64,000 nucleotides of DNA, taken from assembly GCF_910594005.1 (NCBI RefSeq), contig NW_025316730.1, positions 310,001 to 374,000 of the forward strand, in the 5' to 3' direction. The DNA comes from Cervus elaphus (Eukaryota; Chordata; Mammalia; Artiodactyla; Cervidae). Shown here piece by piece: positions 10,901-25,000 of the stretch (positions within the stretch are counted from its first letter, which is position 1; each line of letters begins with the position of its first letter). The notes below the pieces were generated by a model. It was not told the origin of the DNA. It worked only from the letters and a program-made list of their open reading frames with translations, and ran no database searches. A program made the translations under genes and the position numbers.

Positions 10901-13900
10901 CTAGTTCCCCACCTCATCGCGACCGGAGGCCTCACATCCTTTGAAAACTCCAGAGGTACAATGAGATCAGTGCCTCCAAAGGAGACGATTCCTGACTCCT
11001 CATGAAACTTGATAGGAGTCCCAAGATTCCTGTGGCACGTGGAAAGGGACACTTCGTCTCCCGCCTCAGCTGGAGAGGCGTCCCAATTGCCCTGCCAAGC
11101 CTCGAGGAGAATCCCGAGTTGTCCCTCGCAACTAGGCAGGAGTCCTGACGTCGCTGAACAAACACGTGTGTGGCAGGGCCATCCCCGTCGTAACTCGAGA
11201 ATATACCCCAGGTTCCCGCCGCAACTCGAGAAAAACCATGAGACTTCCCCCTCGCCGAGAGATGAGGCCCGATTCCCCTGCACTGCGTGCAGAGCAATTC
11301 CGTGTTGCACATCACACATGAAAGGAGCCTTGATTTCCTTGGTGGCACTCCAGAGAAACCCCAAGAACACTGTTTCAAGGCTAGAGGGATCCTGAGGTCA
11401 CTGTAGCAACACGAAAGAGCTCCGTGGACCAAAAATCAACTCGAGATGAGAGGTTAGTCCCTGGCTTCGACTCCAGAGGAATACCACCTTACAACAAGCA
11501 CCTCAAGAGGAGGCTTCTCTCAGCTCTAGGTATGTGAAAGGGACCCTGAGTTTGCGGCCACAAGTGGAATGGACACCGAGATGCCCTAACTCGAAATAAG
11601 GCCGGATATCCCTGCAGTGACTTGAATGCAGGCTCGTCTTGCATCTCCGAAGACGAAAGGATGTCTGAATCCCCTGTGGAGACCACAGAGAAAGACCTAG
11701 TTCCCCACCTCATTGTGACCGGAGGCCTCACATCCTTTGAAAACTCCAGAGGTACGCGGAGATCAGTGCCTCCAAAGGAGACGATACCTGACTCCTCGTG
11801 AAACTTGATAGGAGTCCCAGGATTCCTGTGGCACGTGGAAAGGGACCCTTGGTCTCCCGCCTCAGCTGGAGAGGCGTCCCAATTGCCCTGCCAAGCCTCG
11901 AGGAGAATCCCGAGTTTTCCCTCGCAACTAGGCAGGAGTCCTGACGTCGTTGAACAAACACGTGTGTGGAAGGGCCATCCCCGTCGTAACTCGAGAATAT
12001 ATCCCAGGTTCCCGCCGCAACTCGAGAAAAACCATGAGACTTTCCCCTCGCCGCGAGATGAGGCCCGATTCCCCTGCACTGCGTGCAGAGCAATTCCGTG
12101 TTGCACATCACACATGAAAGGAGCCTTGATTTCCTTGATGGCACTCCAGAGAAACCGCAAGAGCAGTGATTCAAGGCTAGAGGGATCCTGAGGTCACTGT
12201 AGCAACACGAATGAGCTCCGTGGACCAAAAGTCAACTCGAGATGAGAGGTTAGTCCCTTTTTTCGACTCCAGAGGAATACCACCTTACCACAAGCACCTC
12301 AAGAGGAGGCTTCTCTCAGTTCTAGGTATGTGAGAGGGACCCTGAGTTTGCGGCCTCAAGTGGAATGGACACCGCGATGCCCTGACGCTAAATAAGGCCG
12401 GATATCCCTGCAGTGACTTGAATGCAGGCTCGTCTTGCATCTCCCAAGACGAAAGGATGTCTGAATCCCCTGTGGAGACCACAGAGAAAGACCTAGTTCC
12501 CCACCTCATCGCGACCGGAAGCCTCACATACTTTGAAAATTCCAGAGGTACACTGAGATCAGTGCTTCCAAAGGAGACGATGCCTGACTCCTAGTGAAAC
12601 TTGATAGGAGTCCCAGGATTCCTGTGGCACGTGGAAAGGGACACTTGGTCTCCCGCCTCAGCTGGAGAGGCGTCCCAATTGCCCTGCCAAGCCTCGAGGA
12701 GAATCCCGAGTTGTCCCTCGCAACTAGGCAGGAGTCCTGACGTCGCTGAACAAACACGTGGGTGGAAGGGCCATCCCCGTCGTAACTCGAGAATATACCC
12801 CAGGTTCCCGCCGCAACTCGAGAAAAACCATGAGACTTCCCCCTCGCCGCGAGATGAGGCCCGATTCCCCTGCACTGCGAGGAGAGCAATTCCGTGTTGC
12901 ACATCACACATGAAAGGAGCCTTGATTTCCTTGATGGCACTCCAGAGAAAGCCCAAGAACACTGTTTCAAGGCTAGAGGGATCCTGAGGTCACTGTAGTA
13001 ACACGAAAGAGCTCCGTGGACCAAAAATCAACTCGAGATGAGAGGTTAGTCCCTGGCTTCGACTCCAGAGGAATACCACCTTACCACAAGCACCTCAAGA
13101 GGAAGCTTCTCTCAGGGCTAAGTATGTGAGAGGGACCCTGAGTTTGCGGCCTCAAGTCGAATGGACACCGCGATGCACTGACGCGAAATAAGGCCGGATA
13201 TCCCTGCAGTGACTTGAATGCAGGCTCGTCTTGCATCTCCCAAGAGGAAAGGATGTCTGAATCCCCTGTGGAGACCACAGAGAAAGACCTAGTTCCCCAC
13301 TTCATGGCGAACGGAGGCCTCACATCCTTTGAAAACTCCAGAGGTATGCGGAGATCAGTGACTCCAAAGGAGACGATGCCTGACTCCTCGTGAAACTTGA
13401 TAGGAGTCCCAGGATTCCTGTGGCACGTGGAAAGGGACACTTCGTCTCCCGCCTCAGCTGGAGAGGCGTCCCAATTGCCCTGCCAAGCCTCGAGGAGAAT
13501 CCCGAGTTTTCCCTCGCAACTAGGCAGGAGTCCTGACGTCGCTGAACAAACACGTGTGTGGAATGGCCATCCCCGTCGTAACTCGAGAATATACCCCAGG
13601 TTCCCGCCGCAACTCGAGAAAAACCATGAGACTTCCCCCTCGCCACGAGATGAGGCCCGATTCCAAAGCACTGCGTGCAGAGCAATTCCGTATTGCACAT
13701 CACACATGAAAGGAGCCTTGATTTCCTTGATGGCACTCCAGAGAAACCCCAAGAACACTGTTTCAAGGCTAGAGGGATCCTGAGGTCACTGTAGCAACAC
13801 GAAAGAGCTCCGTGGACCACAAATCAACTCGAGATGAGGGGTTAGTCCCTGGCTTCGACTCCAGAGGAATACCACCTTACCACAAGCACCTCAAGAGGAG

Positions 13901-14271
13901 GCTTCTCTCAGCTCTAGGTATATGAGAGGGACCCTGAGTTAGCGGCCTCAAGTGGAATGGACACCGCGATGCCCTGACTCGAAATACGGCCGGATATCCC
14001 TGCAGTGACTTGAATGCAGGCTCGTCTTGCATCTCCCAAGATGAAAGGATGTCTGAATCCCCTGTGGAGACCACAGAGAAAGACCTAGTTCCCCACCTCA
14101 TCGCGACCGGAGGCCTCACATCCTTTGAAAACTCCAGAGGTACGCGGAGATCAGTGCCTCCAAAGGAGTCGATGCCTGACTCCTCGTGAAACTTGATAGG
14201 AGTCCCAGGATTCCTGTGGCACGTGGAAAGGGACCCTTGGTCTCCCGCCTCAGCTGGAGAGGCGTTCCAAT
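7942..14271. repeat. Eight-monomer higher-order repeat B, copy 2
   Basis: This is the tandem partner of 1577-7905. Similarity starts at the CCCTCGCAACTAGG / CACGTGGGTGG segment. It stops at about 14271, where this copy changes to GGCGTTCCAATT and CCAAACCTCGAGG, while copy 1 at 7905 keeps GGCGTCCCAATT. At about 10685 it carries GAATACCACC, whereas the other two copies (4320 and 23416) carry the one-base-shorter GAAACCACC. That suggests a local correction in this copy. Confidence 0.9.
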
Positions 14272-17200
14272 TGCCCTGCCAAACCTCGAGGAGAATCCCG
14301 AGTTGTCCCTCGCAACTAGGCAGGAGTCCTGCCGTCGCTGAACAAACACGAGGTTGGAAGGGCCATCCCCGTCGTAACTCGAGAATATACCCCAGGTTCC
14401 CGCCGCAACTCGAGAAAAACCATGAGACTTCCCCCTCGCCGTGAGATGAGGCCCGATTCCCCTGCACTGCGTGCAGAGCAATTCCGTGTTGCACATCACA
14501 CATGAAAGGAGCCTTGATTTCCTTGATGGCACTCCGGAGAAACCCCAAGAACACTGTTTCAAGGGTAGAGAGATCCTGAGATCACTGTAGCTACCCGAAA
14601 GAGCTCCGTGGACCACAAATCAACTCGAGATGAGAGGTTAGTCCCTGGCTTCGAATCCAGAGGAAACCATCTTACCACAAGGACCTCAAGAGGAGGCTTC
14701 TCTCAGCTCTAGGTATGTGAGAGGGACCCTGAGTTTGCGGCCTCAAGTGGAAAGGACACCGCGATGCCCTGACTCGAAATAAGGCCGGATATCCCTGCAG
14801 TGACTTGAATGCAGGCTCGTCTTGCATCCCCCAAGACGAAAGTATGTCTGAATCCCCTGTGGAGACCACAGAGAAAGACCTAGTTCCCCACCTCATCGCG
14901 ACCGGAGGCCTCACATACTTTGAAAATTCCAGAGGTACACTGAGATCAGTGCCTCCATAGGAGACGATGCCTGACTCCTCGTGAAACTTGATAGGAGTCC
15001 CAGGATTCCTGTGGCACGTGGAAAGGGACCCTTCGTCTCCCGCCTCAGCTGGAGAGGCGTCCCAATTGCCCTGCCAAGTCTCGAGGAGAATCCCGAGTTG
15101 TCCCTCGCTACTAGGCAGGAGTCCTGACATCGCTGAACAAACACGTGGGTGGAAGGGTCATCCCCGTCGTAACTCGAGAATATACCCCAGGTTCCCGCCG
15201 CAACTCGAGAAAAACTATGAGACCTCCCCCTCGCAGCAAGATGAGGCCCGATTCCCCTGCACTGCATTCAAAGCAATTCCGTATTGCACATCAAACGTGA
15301 AAGGAGCCTTGATTTCCTTGATGGCACTCCAGAGAAACCCCAAGAACACTGTTTCAAGGCTAGAGGGATCCTGACGTCACTGTAGTAACACGAAAGAGCT
15401 CCGTGGACCACAAATCAACTCGAGATGAGAGGTTAGTCCCTAGCTTCGACTCCACAGGAATACCACCTTACCACAAGCACCTCAAGAGGAGGCTTCTCTC
15501 AGCTCTAGGTATGTGAGAGGGATCCTGAGTTTGCGGCCTCAAGTGGAATGGACACCGCGATGCCCTGACTCGAAATAAGGCCGGATATCCCTGCAGTGAC
15601 TTGAATGCAGGCTCGTCTTGCATCTCCCAAGATGAAAGGATGTCTGAATCCCCTGTGGAGACCACAGAGAAAGACCTAGTTTCCCTCCTCATCGCGACCG
15701 GTTGCCTCACATCCTTTGAAAACTCCAGAGGTACGCGGAGATCAGTGCCTCCAAAGGAGACGATGCCTGACTCCTCGTGAAACTTGATAGGAGTCCCAGG
15801 ATTCCTGTGGCACGTGGAAAGGGACCCTTGGTCTCCCGCCTCAGCTGAAGAGGCGTCCCAATTGCCCTCACAAGCCTCGAGGAGAATCCCGAGTTGTCCC
15901 TCGCAACTAGGCAGGAGTCCTGACGTCGCTGAACAAACACGTGTGTGGAAGAGCCATCCCCGTCGGAACTCGAGAATATACCCCAGGTTCCCACCGCAAC
16001 TCGAGAAAAACCATGAGACGTCTCCCTCGCCGCGAGATGAGGCCAGATTCACCTGCAGTGCGTGCAGATCAATTCCGGGCTGCACATCACACATGAAAGG
16101 AGCCTTGATTTCCTTGATGGCACTCCAGAGAAACCCCAAGAACACTGTTTCAAGGCTAGAGGGATCCTGAGGTCACTGTAGCCACACGAAAGAGCTCCGT
16201 GGACCACAAATCAACTCGAGATGAGAGGTTAGTCCCTGGCTTCGACTCCAGAGGAATACCACCTTACCACAAGCACCTCAAGAGGAGGCTTCTCTCAGCT
16301 CTAGGTATGTGAGAGGGACCTTGAGTTTGCGGCCTCAAGTGGAATGGACACCGCGATGCCCTGACTCGAAATAAGGCCGGATATCCCTGCAGTGACTTGA
16401 ATGCAGGCTCGTCTTGCATCTCCCAAGATGAAAGGATGTCTGAATCCCCTGTGGAGACCACAGAGAAAGACCTAGTTCCCCACCTCATCGCGACCGGAGG
16501 CCTCACATACTTTGAAAACTCCAGAGGTACACTGAGATCAGTGCCTCCAAAGGAGATGATGCCTGACTCCTCGTGAAACTTGATAGGAGTCCCAGGATTC
16601 CTGTGGCACGTGGAAAGGGACCCTTGGTCTCCCGCCTCAGCTGGAGAGGCGTCCCAATTGCCCTGCCAAGCCTCGAGGAGAATCCCGAGTTGTCCCTCGC
16701 AACTAGGCAGGAGTCCTGACGTCGCTGAACAAACACGTGTGTGGAATGGCCATCCCCGTCGTAACTCGAGAATATACCCCAGGTTCCCGCCGCAACTCGA
16801 GAAAAACCATGAGACTTCCCCCTCGCCGCGAGATGAGGCCCGATTCCAATGCACTGCGTGCAGAGCAATTCCGTGTTGCACATCACACATGAAATGAGCC
16901 TTGATTTCCTTGATGGCACTCCAGAGAAACCCCAAGAACACTGTTTCAAGGCTAGAGGGATCCTGAGGTCACTGTAGCAACACGAAAGAGCTCCGTGGAC
17001 CACAAATCAACTCGAGATGAGAGGTTAGTCCCTGGCTTCGACTCCAGAGGAATACCACCTTAGAACAAGCACCTCAAGAGGAGGCTTCTCTCAGCTCTAG
17101 GTATGTGAGAAGGACCCTGAGTTTGCGGCCTCAAGTGGAATGGACACCGCGATGCCCTGACTCGAAATAAGGCCGGATATCCCTGCAGTGACTTGAATGC

Positions 17201-17600
17201 AGGCTCGTCTTGCATCTCCCAAGATGAAAGGATGTCTGAATCCCCTGTGGAGACCACAGAGAAAGACCTAGTTCCCCACCTCATCGCGACCGGAGGCCTC
17301 ACATCCTTTGAAAACTCCAGAGGTACGCGGAGATCAGTGCCTCCAAAGGAGACGATGCCTGACTCCTCGTGAAACTTGATAGGAGTCCCAGGATTCCTGT
17401 GGCACGTGGAAAGGGACCCTTGGTCTCCCGCCTCAGCTGAAGAGGCGTCCCAATTGCCCTCACAAGCCTCGAGGAGAATCCCGAGTTGTCCCTCGCAACT
17501 AGGCAGGAGTCCTGACGTCGCTGAACAAACACGTGTGTGGAAGGGCCATCCCCGTCGTAACTCGAGAATATACCCCAGGTTCCCGCGGCAACTCGAGAAA
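14272..17600. repeat. Satellite monomers between higher-order blocks
   Basis: About four monomers lie here that I could not match end to end with another block in the window. The monomers starting at 15468 and 17060 share CCCTCACAAGCCTCGAGG and are related at a spacing of two monomers. The monomer ending at 14672 is a hybrid: its 5' half has the common form, while its 3' end has the type-B marks (CTACCCG, GAAACCATC). No non-satellite sequence is present. Confidence 0.85.
16264..17059. repeat. Representative full-length 796-bp monomer with ~31-bp subrepeats
   Basis: This monomer is close to the consensus and shows the internal architecture. Successive subrepeat starts can be read at 16765 (CTCGAGAATAT), 16796 (CTCGAGAAAAA), 16827 (CGCGAGATGAGG) and 16857 (CGTGCAGAGC), which are 31, 31 and 30 bp apart. 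The same spacing continues through segments beginning CATGAAAGG, CTCCAGAGAAA, GGCTAGAGGG, CACGAAAGAG, CTCGAGATGAG, CTCCAGAGGAA and CTCAAGAGG. Many units end in GCAA or GTAA. About 26 such units, slightly shortened, account for 796 bp. Phase-conserved sites include EcoRV GATATC at 16380-16385, PstI CTGCAG at 16387-16392, BamHI GGATCC at 16958-16963, and several XhoI CTCGAG. Such sites would give restriction ladders. The strand is arbitrary, since I see no transcription unit. Confidence 0.93.
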
Positions 17601-18730
17601 AACCATGAGACGTCCCTCTCGCCGCGAGATGAGGCCAGTTTCACCTGCAGTGTGTGCAGAGCAATTCCGTGCTGCACATCACACATGAAAGGAGCCTTGA
17701 TTTCCTTGATGGCACTCCAGAGAAACCCCAAGAACACTGTTTCAAGGCTATTGGGATCCTGAGGTCACTGTAGCTACACGAAAGAGCTCCGTGGACCACA
17801 AATCAACTCGAGATGAGAGGTTAGTCCCTGGCTTCGACTCCAGAGGAAACCACCTTACCACAAGCACCTCAAGAGGAGGCTTCTCTCAGCTCTAGGTATG
17901 TGAGAGGGACCCTGAGTTTGCCGCCTCAAGTGGAAAGGACACCGCGATGCCCTGACTCGAAATTAGGCCGGATATCCCTGCAGTGACTTGAATGCAGGCT
18001 GGTCTTGCATCTCCCAAGACGAAAGGATGTCTGAATCCCCTGTGGAGACCACAGAGAAAGACCTAGTTCCCCACCTCATCGCGACCGGAGGCCTCACATA
18101 CTTTGAAAACTCCAGAGCTACACTGAGATCAGTGCCTCCAAAGGAGACGATGCCTGACTCCTCGTGAAACTTGATAGGAGTCCCAAGATTCCTGTGGCAC
18201 GTGGAAAGGGACACTTCGTCTCCCGCCTCAGCTGGAGAGGCGTCCCAATTGCCCTGCCAAGCCTCGAGGAGAATCCCGAGTTGTCCCTCGCAACTAGGCA
18301 GGAGTCCTGACGTCGCTGAACAAACACGTGGGTGGAAGGGCCATCCCCGTCGTAACTCGAGAATATACCCCAGGTTCCCGCCGCAACTCGAGAAAAACCA
18401 TGAGACTTCCCCCTCGCCGAGAGATGAGGCCCGATTCCCCTGCACTGCTTTCAAAGCATTTCCGTATTGCACATCACACATGAAAGGAGCCTTGATTTCC
18501 TTGATGGCACTCCAGAGAAACCCCAAGAACACTCTTTCAAGGCTAGAGGGATCCTGAGGTCACTGTAGCAACACGAAAGAGCTCTGTGGACCAAAAATCA
18601 ACTCGAGATGAGAGGGTAGTCCCTGGCTTCGACTCCAGAGGAATACCACCTTACCACAAGCACCTCAAGAGGAGGCTTCTCACAGCTCTAGGTATGTGAG
18701 AGGGACGCTGAGTTTGCGGCCTCAAGTGGA
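17600..18730. repeat. Three-monomer-spaced block C, copy 1 (offset 2,387)
   Basis: This stretch matches about 19987-21117. Both carry the type-B haplotype, GGCTGGTCTTGC, the rare CCAGAGCTACACTG (18114/20501), CCCAAGATTCC, GACACTTCGTC, CTGCTTTCAAAGC, CACTCTTTCAAGG and CTTCTCACAGC. They differ at a few sites, such as GGCTATTGGG near 17749 against GGCTAGAGGG, and GAGATGAGAGGG against GAGGTAAGAGGG. The spacing is three monomers. Confidence 0.8.
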
Positions 18731-19096
18731 ATGGACACCGCGATGCCCTGACGCGAAATAAGGCCGGATATCCCTGCAGTGACTTGAATGCAGGCTCATC
18801 TTGCATCTCCCAAGATGAAAGTATGTCTGAATCCCCTGTGGAGACCACAGAGAAAGACCTAGTTCCCCACCTCATCGCGACCGGAGGCCTCACATCCTTT
18901 GAAAACTCCAGAGGTACGCGGAGATCAGTGCCTCCAAAGGAGACGATGCCTGACTCCTCGTGAAACTTGATAGGAGTCCCAGGATTCCTGTGGCACGTGG
19001 AAAGGGACCCTTGGTCTCCCGCCTCAGCTGGAGAGGCGTTCCAATTGCCCTGCCAAGCCTCAAGGAGAATCCCGAGTTGTCCCTCGCAACTAGGCA

Positions 19097-22000
19097 GGAG
19101 TCCTGCCGTCGCTGAACAAAAACGTGGGTGGAAGGGCCATCCCCGTCGTAACTCGAGAATATACCCCAGGTTCCCGCCGCAACTCGAGAAAAACCATGAG
19201 ACTTCCCCCTCGCCGTGAGATGAGGTCCGATTCCCCTGCACTGCATTCAAACCAATTCCGTATTGCACATCAAACATGAAAGGAGCCTTGATTTCCTTGA
19301 TGGCACTCCAGAGAAACCCCAAGAACACTGTTTCAAGGCTAGAGGGATCCTGAGGTCACTCTAGCAACACGAAAGAGCTCCGTGGACCAAAAATCAACTC
19401 GAGATGAGAGGTTAGTCCCTGGCTTCGACTCCAGAGGAATACCACCTTACCAAAAGCACCTCAAGAGGAGGCTTCTCTCAGCTCTAGGTATGTGAAAGGG
19501 ACCCTGAGTTTGCGGCCTCAAGTGGAATGGACACCGCGATGCCCTGACGCGAAATAAGGCCGGATATCCCTGCAGTGACTTGAATGCAGGCTCGTCTTGC
19601 ATCTCCCAAGACGAAAGGAAGTCTGAATCCCCTGTGGAGACCACAGAGAAAGACCTAGTTCCCCACCTCATCGCGAACGGAGGCCTCACATCCTTTGAAA
19701 ACTCCAGACGTACGCGGAGATCAGTGCCTCCAAGGGAGACGATGCCTGACTCCTCGTGAAACTTGATAGGAGTCCCAGGATTCCTGTGGCACGTGGAACG
19801 TGACCCTTGGTCTCCCGCCTCAACTGGAGAGGCGTCCCAATTGCCCTGCCAACCCTCGAGGAGAATCCCGAGTTGTCCCTCGCAACTAGGCAGGAGTCCT
19901 GACGTCGCTGAACAAACACGTGTGTGGAAGGGCCATCCCCGTCGTAACTCGAGAATATACCCCAGGTTCCCGCCGCAACTCGAGAAAAACCATGAGACGT
20001 CCCTCTCGCCGCGAAATGAGGCCAGTTTCACCTGCAGTGTGTGCAGAGCAATTCTGTGCTGCACATCACACATGAAAGGAGCCTTGATTTCCTTGATGGC
20101 ACTCCAGAGAAACCCCAAGAACACTGTTTCAAGGCTAGAGGGATCCTGAGGTCACTGTAGCTACACGAAAGAGCTCCGTGGACCACAAATCAACTCGAGA
20201 TGAGAGGTTAGTCCCTGGCTTCGACTCCAGAGGAAACCACCTTACCACAAGCACCTCAAGAGGAGGCTTCTCTCAGCTCTAGGTATGTGAGAGGGACCCT
20301 GAGTTTGCGGCCTCAAGTGGAAAGGACACCGCGATGCCCTGACTCGAAATAAGGCCGGATATCCCTGCAGTGACTTGAATGCAGGCTGGTCTTGCATCTC
20401 CCAAGACGAAAGGATGTCTGAATCCCCTGTGGAGACCACAGAGAAAGACCTAGTTCCCCACCTCATCGCGACCGGAGGCCTCACATACTTTGAAAACTCC
20501 AGAGCTACACTGAGATCAGTGCCTCCAAAGGAGACGATGCCTGACTCCTCGTGAAACTTGATAGGAGTCCCAAGATTCCTGTGGCACGTGGAAAGGGACA
20601 CTTCGTCTCCCGCCTCAGCTGGAGAGGCGTCCCAATTGCCCTGCCAAGCCTCGAGGAGAATCCCGAGGTGTCCCTCGCAACTAGGCAGGAGTCCTGACGT
20701 CGCTGAACAAACACGTGGGTGGAAGGGCCATCCCCGTCGTAACTCGAGAATATACCCCAGGTTCCCGCCGCAACTCGAGAAAAACCATGAGACTTCCCCC
20801 TCGCCGAGAGATGAGGCCCGATTCCCCTGCACTGCTTTCAAAGCATTTCCGTATTGCACATCACACATGAAAGGAGCCTTGATTTCCTTGATGGCACTCC
20901 AGAGAAACCCCAAGAACACTCTTTCAAGGCTAGAGGGATCCTGAGGTCACTGTAGCAACACGAAAGAGCTCTGTGGACCAAAAATCAACTCGAGGTAAGA
21001 GGGTAGTCCCTGGCTTTGACTCCAGAGGAATACCACCTTACCACAAGCACATCAAGAGGAGGCTTCTCACAGCTCTAGGTATGTGAGAGGGACGCTGAGT
21101 TTGCGGCCTCAAGTGGAATGGCCACCGCGATGCCCTGACGCGAAATAAGGCCGGATATCCCTGCAGTGACTTGAATGCAGGCTCGTCTTGCATCTCCCAA
21201 GACGAAAGGATGTCTGAATCCCCTGTGGAGACCACAGAGAAAGACCTAGTTCCCCACCTCATCGCGAACGGAGGCCTCACATCCTTTGAAAACTCCAGAC
21301 GTACGCGGAGATCAGTGCCTCCAAGGGAGACGATGCCTGACTCCTCGTGAAACTTGATAGGAGTCCCAGGATTCCTGTGGCACGTGGAAAGTGACCCTTG
21401 GTCTCCCGCCTCAGCTGGAGAGGCGTCCCAATTGCCCTGCCAACCCTCGAGGAGAATCCCGAGTTGTCCCTCGCAACTAGGCAAGAGTCCTGACGTCGCT
21501 GAACAAACACGTGTGTGGAAGGGCCATCCCCGTCGTAACTCGAGAATATACCCCAGGTTCCTGCCGCAACTCGAGAAAAACCATGAGACTTCCCCCTCGC
21601 CGCGAGATGAGGCCCGATTCCCCTGCACTGCGTGCTGAGCAATTCCGTGTTGCACATCACACATGAAAGGAGCCTTGATTTACTTGATGGCACTCCAGAG
21701 AATCCCCAAGAACACTGTTTCAAGGCTAGAGGGATCCTGAGGTCACTGTAGCAACACGAAAGAGCTCCGTGCACCACAAATCAACACGAGATGAGAGGTT
21801 ATTCCCTGGATTCGACTCCAGAGGAATACCGCCTTACCACAAGCACCTCAAGAGGAGGCTTCTCTCAGCTCTAGGTATGTGAGAGGGACCCTGAGTTTGC
21901 GGCCACAAGTGGAATGGACACCGCGATACCCTGACTCGAATTAAGGCCGGATATCCCTGCAGTGACTTGAATGCAGGCTCGTCTTGCATCTCCAAAGATG

Positions 22001-25000
22001 AAAGGATGTCTGAATCCCCTGTGGAGACCACAGAGAAAGACCTAGTTCCCTACCTCATCGTGACCGGAGGCCTCACATCCTTTGAAAACTCCAGAGGTAC
22101 GCGGAGATCAATGCCTCCAAAGGAGCCGATACCTGACTCCTCGTGAAACTTGATAGGAGTCCCAGGATTCTTGTGGCACGTGGAAAGGGACCCTTGGTCT
22201 CCCGCCTCAGCTGGAGAGGCGTCCCAATTGCCCTGCCAGCCTCGAGGAGAATCCCGAGTTGTCCCTCGCAACTAGGCAGGAGTCCTGACGTCGCTGAACA
22301 AACACGTGGGTGGAACGGCCATCCCCTTCGTAACTCGAGAATATACCCCAGGTTCCCGCCGCAACTCGAGAAAAACTATGAGACTTCCCCCTCGCCGTGA
22401 GATGAGGCCCGATTCCCCTGCACTGCATGCAGAGCAATTCCGTGTTGCACATCAAACATGAAAGAAGCCTTGATTTCCTTGATGGCACTCCAGAGAAACC
22501 CCAAGAACACTGTTTCAAGGCTAGAGGGATCCTGAGGTCACTGTAGCAACACGAATGAGCTCCGTGGACCAAAAATCAACTCGAGATGAGAGGTTAGTCC
22601 CTTTTTTGGACTCCAGAGGAATACCACCTTACCACAAGCACCTCAAGAGGAGGCTTCTCTCAGCTCTAGGTATGTGAGACGGACCCTGAGTTTGTGGCCT
22701 CAAGTGGAATGGACACCGCGACGCACTGACTCGAAATATGGCCGGATATCCCTGCAGTGACTTGAATGCAGGCTCGTCTTGCATCTCCCAAGACGAAAGG
22801 ATGTCTGAATCCCCTGTGGAGACCACAGAGAAAGACCTAGTTCCCCACCTCATCGTGACCGGAAGCCTCACATACTTTGAAAATTCCAGAGGTACACTGA
22901 GATCAGTGCCTCCAAAGGAGACGATGCCTGACTCCTAGTGAAACTTGATAGGAGTCCCAGGATTCCTGTGGCCCGTGGAAAGGGACCCTTGGTCTCCCGC
23001 CTCAGCTGGAGAGGCGTCCCAATTGCCCTGCCAAGCCTCGAGGAGAATCCCGAGTTGTCCCTCGCAACTAGGCAGGAGTCCTGACGTGACTGAACAAACA
23101 CGTGTGGTGAAGGGCCATCCCCGTCGTAACTCGAGAATATACCCAGGTTCCCGCCGCAACTCGAGAAAAACCATGAGACGTCATCCTCGCCGCGAGATGA
23201 GGCCAGATTCCCCTGCAGTTCGTGCAGAGCAATTCCGTGCTGCACATCACACATGAAAGGAGCCTTGATTTCCTTGATGGCACTCCAGAGAAACCCCAAG
23301 AACACTGTTTCAAGGCTAGAGGGATCCTGAGGTCACTGTAGCTACACGAAAGAGCTCCGTGGACCACAAATCAACTCGAGATGAGAGGTTAGTCCCTGGC
23401 TTCGACTCCAGAGGAAACCACCTTACCACAAGCACCTCAAGAGGAGGCTTCTCTCAGCTCTAGGTATGTGAGAGGGACCCTGAGTTTGCTTCCTCAAGTG
23501 GAAAGGACACCACAATGCCCTGACTCGAAATAAGGCCGGATATCCCTGCAGTGACTTGAATGCAGGCTCGTCTTGCATCTCCTAAGACGAGAGGATGTCT
23601 GAATCCCATCTGGAGACCACAGAGAAAGACCTAGTTCCCCACCTCATCGCGACCGGAGGCCTCACATCCTTTGAAAACTCCAGAGGTACAATGAGATCAG
23701 TGCCTCCAAAGGAGACGATTCCTGACTCCTCATGAAACTTGATAGGAGTCCCAAGATTCCTGTGGCACGTGGAAAGGGACACTTCGTCTCCCGCCTCAGC
23801 TGGAGAGGCGTCCCAATTGCCCTGCCAAGCCTCGAGGAGAATCCCGAGTTGTCCCTCGCAACTAGGCAGGAGTCCTGACGTCGCTGAACAAACACGTGTG
23901 TGGCAGGGCCATCCCCGTCGTAACTCGAGAATATACCCCAGGTTCCCGCCGCAACTCGAGAAAAACCATGAGACTTCCCCCTCGCCGAGAGATGAGGCCC
24001 GATTCCCCTGCACTGCGTGCAGAGCAATTCCGTGTTGCACATCACACATGAAAGGAGCCTTGATTTCCTTGGTGGCACTCCAGAGAAACCCCAAGAACAC
24101 TGTTTCAAGGCTAGAGGGATCCTGAGGTCACTGTAGCAACACGAAAGAGCTCCGTGGACCAAAAATCAACTCGAGATGAGAGGTTAGTCCCTGGCTTCGA
24201 CTCCAGAGGAATACCACCTTACAACAAGCACCTCAAGAGGAGGCTTCTCTCAGCTCTAGGTATGTGAAAGGGACCCTGAGTTTGCGGCCACAAGTGGAAT
24301 GGACACCGAGATGCCCTAACTCGAAATAAGGCCGGATATCCCTGCAGTGACTTGAATGCAGGCTCGTCTTGCATCTCCGAAGACGAAAGGATGTCTGAAT
24401 CCCCTGTGGAGACCACAGAGAAAGACCTAGTTCCCCACCTCATTGTGACCGGAGGCCTCACATCCTTTGAAAACTCCAGAGGTACGCGGAGATCAGTGCC
24501 TCCAAAGGAGACGATACCTGACTCCTCGTGAAACTTGATAGGAGTCCCAGGATTCCTGTGGCACGTGGAAAGGGACCCTTGGTCTCCCGCCTCAGCTGGA
24601 GAGGCGTCCCAATTGCCCTGCCAAGCCTCGAGGAGAATCCCGAGTTTTCCCTCGCAACTAGGCAGGAGTCCTGACGTCGTTGAACAAACACGTGTGTGGA
24701 AGGGCCATCCCCGTCGTAACTCGAGAATATATCCCAGGTTCCCGCCGCAACTCGAGAAAAACCATGAGACTTTCCCCTCGCCGCGAGATGAGGCCCGATT
24801 CCCCTGCACTGCGTGCAGAGCAATTCCGTGTTGCACATCACACATGAAAGGAGCCTTGATTTCCTTGATGGCACTCCAGAGAAACCGCAAGAGCAGTGAT
24901 TCAAGGCTAGAGGGATCCTGAGGTCACTGTAGCAACACGAATGAGCTCCGTGGACCAAAAATCAACTCGAGATGAGAGGTTAGTCCCTTTTTTCGACTCC

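Noticed and set aside
16839..16854. Possible CENP-B box on the minus strand at GCCCGATTCC
   Set aside because: The core pattern CCCGnnTnnnnCGAA is met only in its first half. The second half reads TGCA, two mismatches, and no other place in the monomer fits better.
16765..16887. CRISPR-like regular 31-bp repeats
   Set aside because: The subrepeats are contiguous and diverged, with no unique spacers between identical repeats, and there are no cas genes. This is internal satellite structure.
16264..17059. Cattle 1.715 satellite proper
   Set aside because: The cattle monomer is about 1.4 kb, while the period here is 796 bp without exception. A sheep/goat or deer member of the same family fits the length better, but known monomer sizes near 0.8 kb do not let me choose the species.
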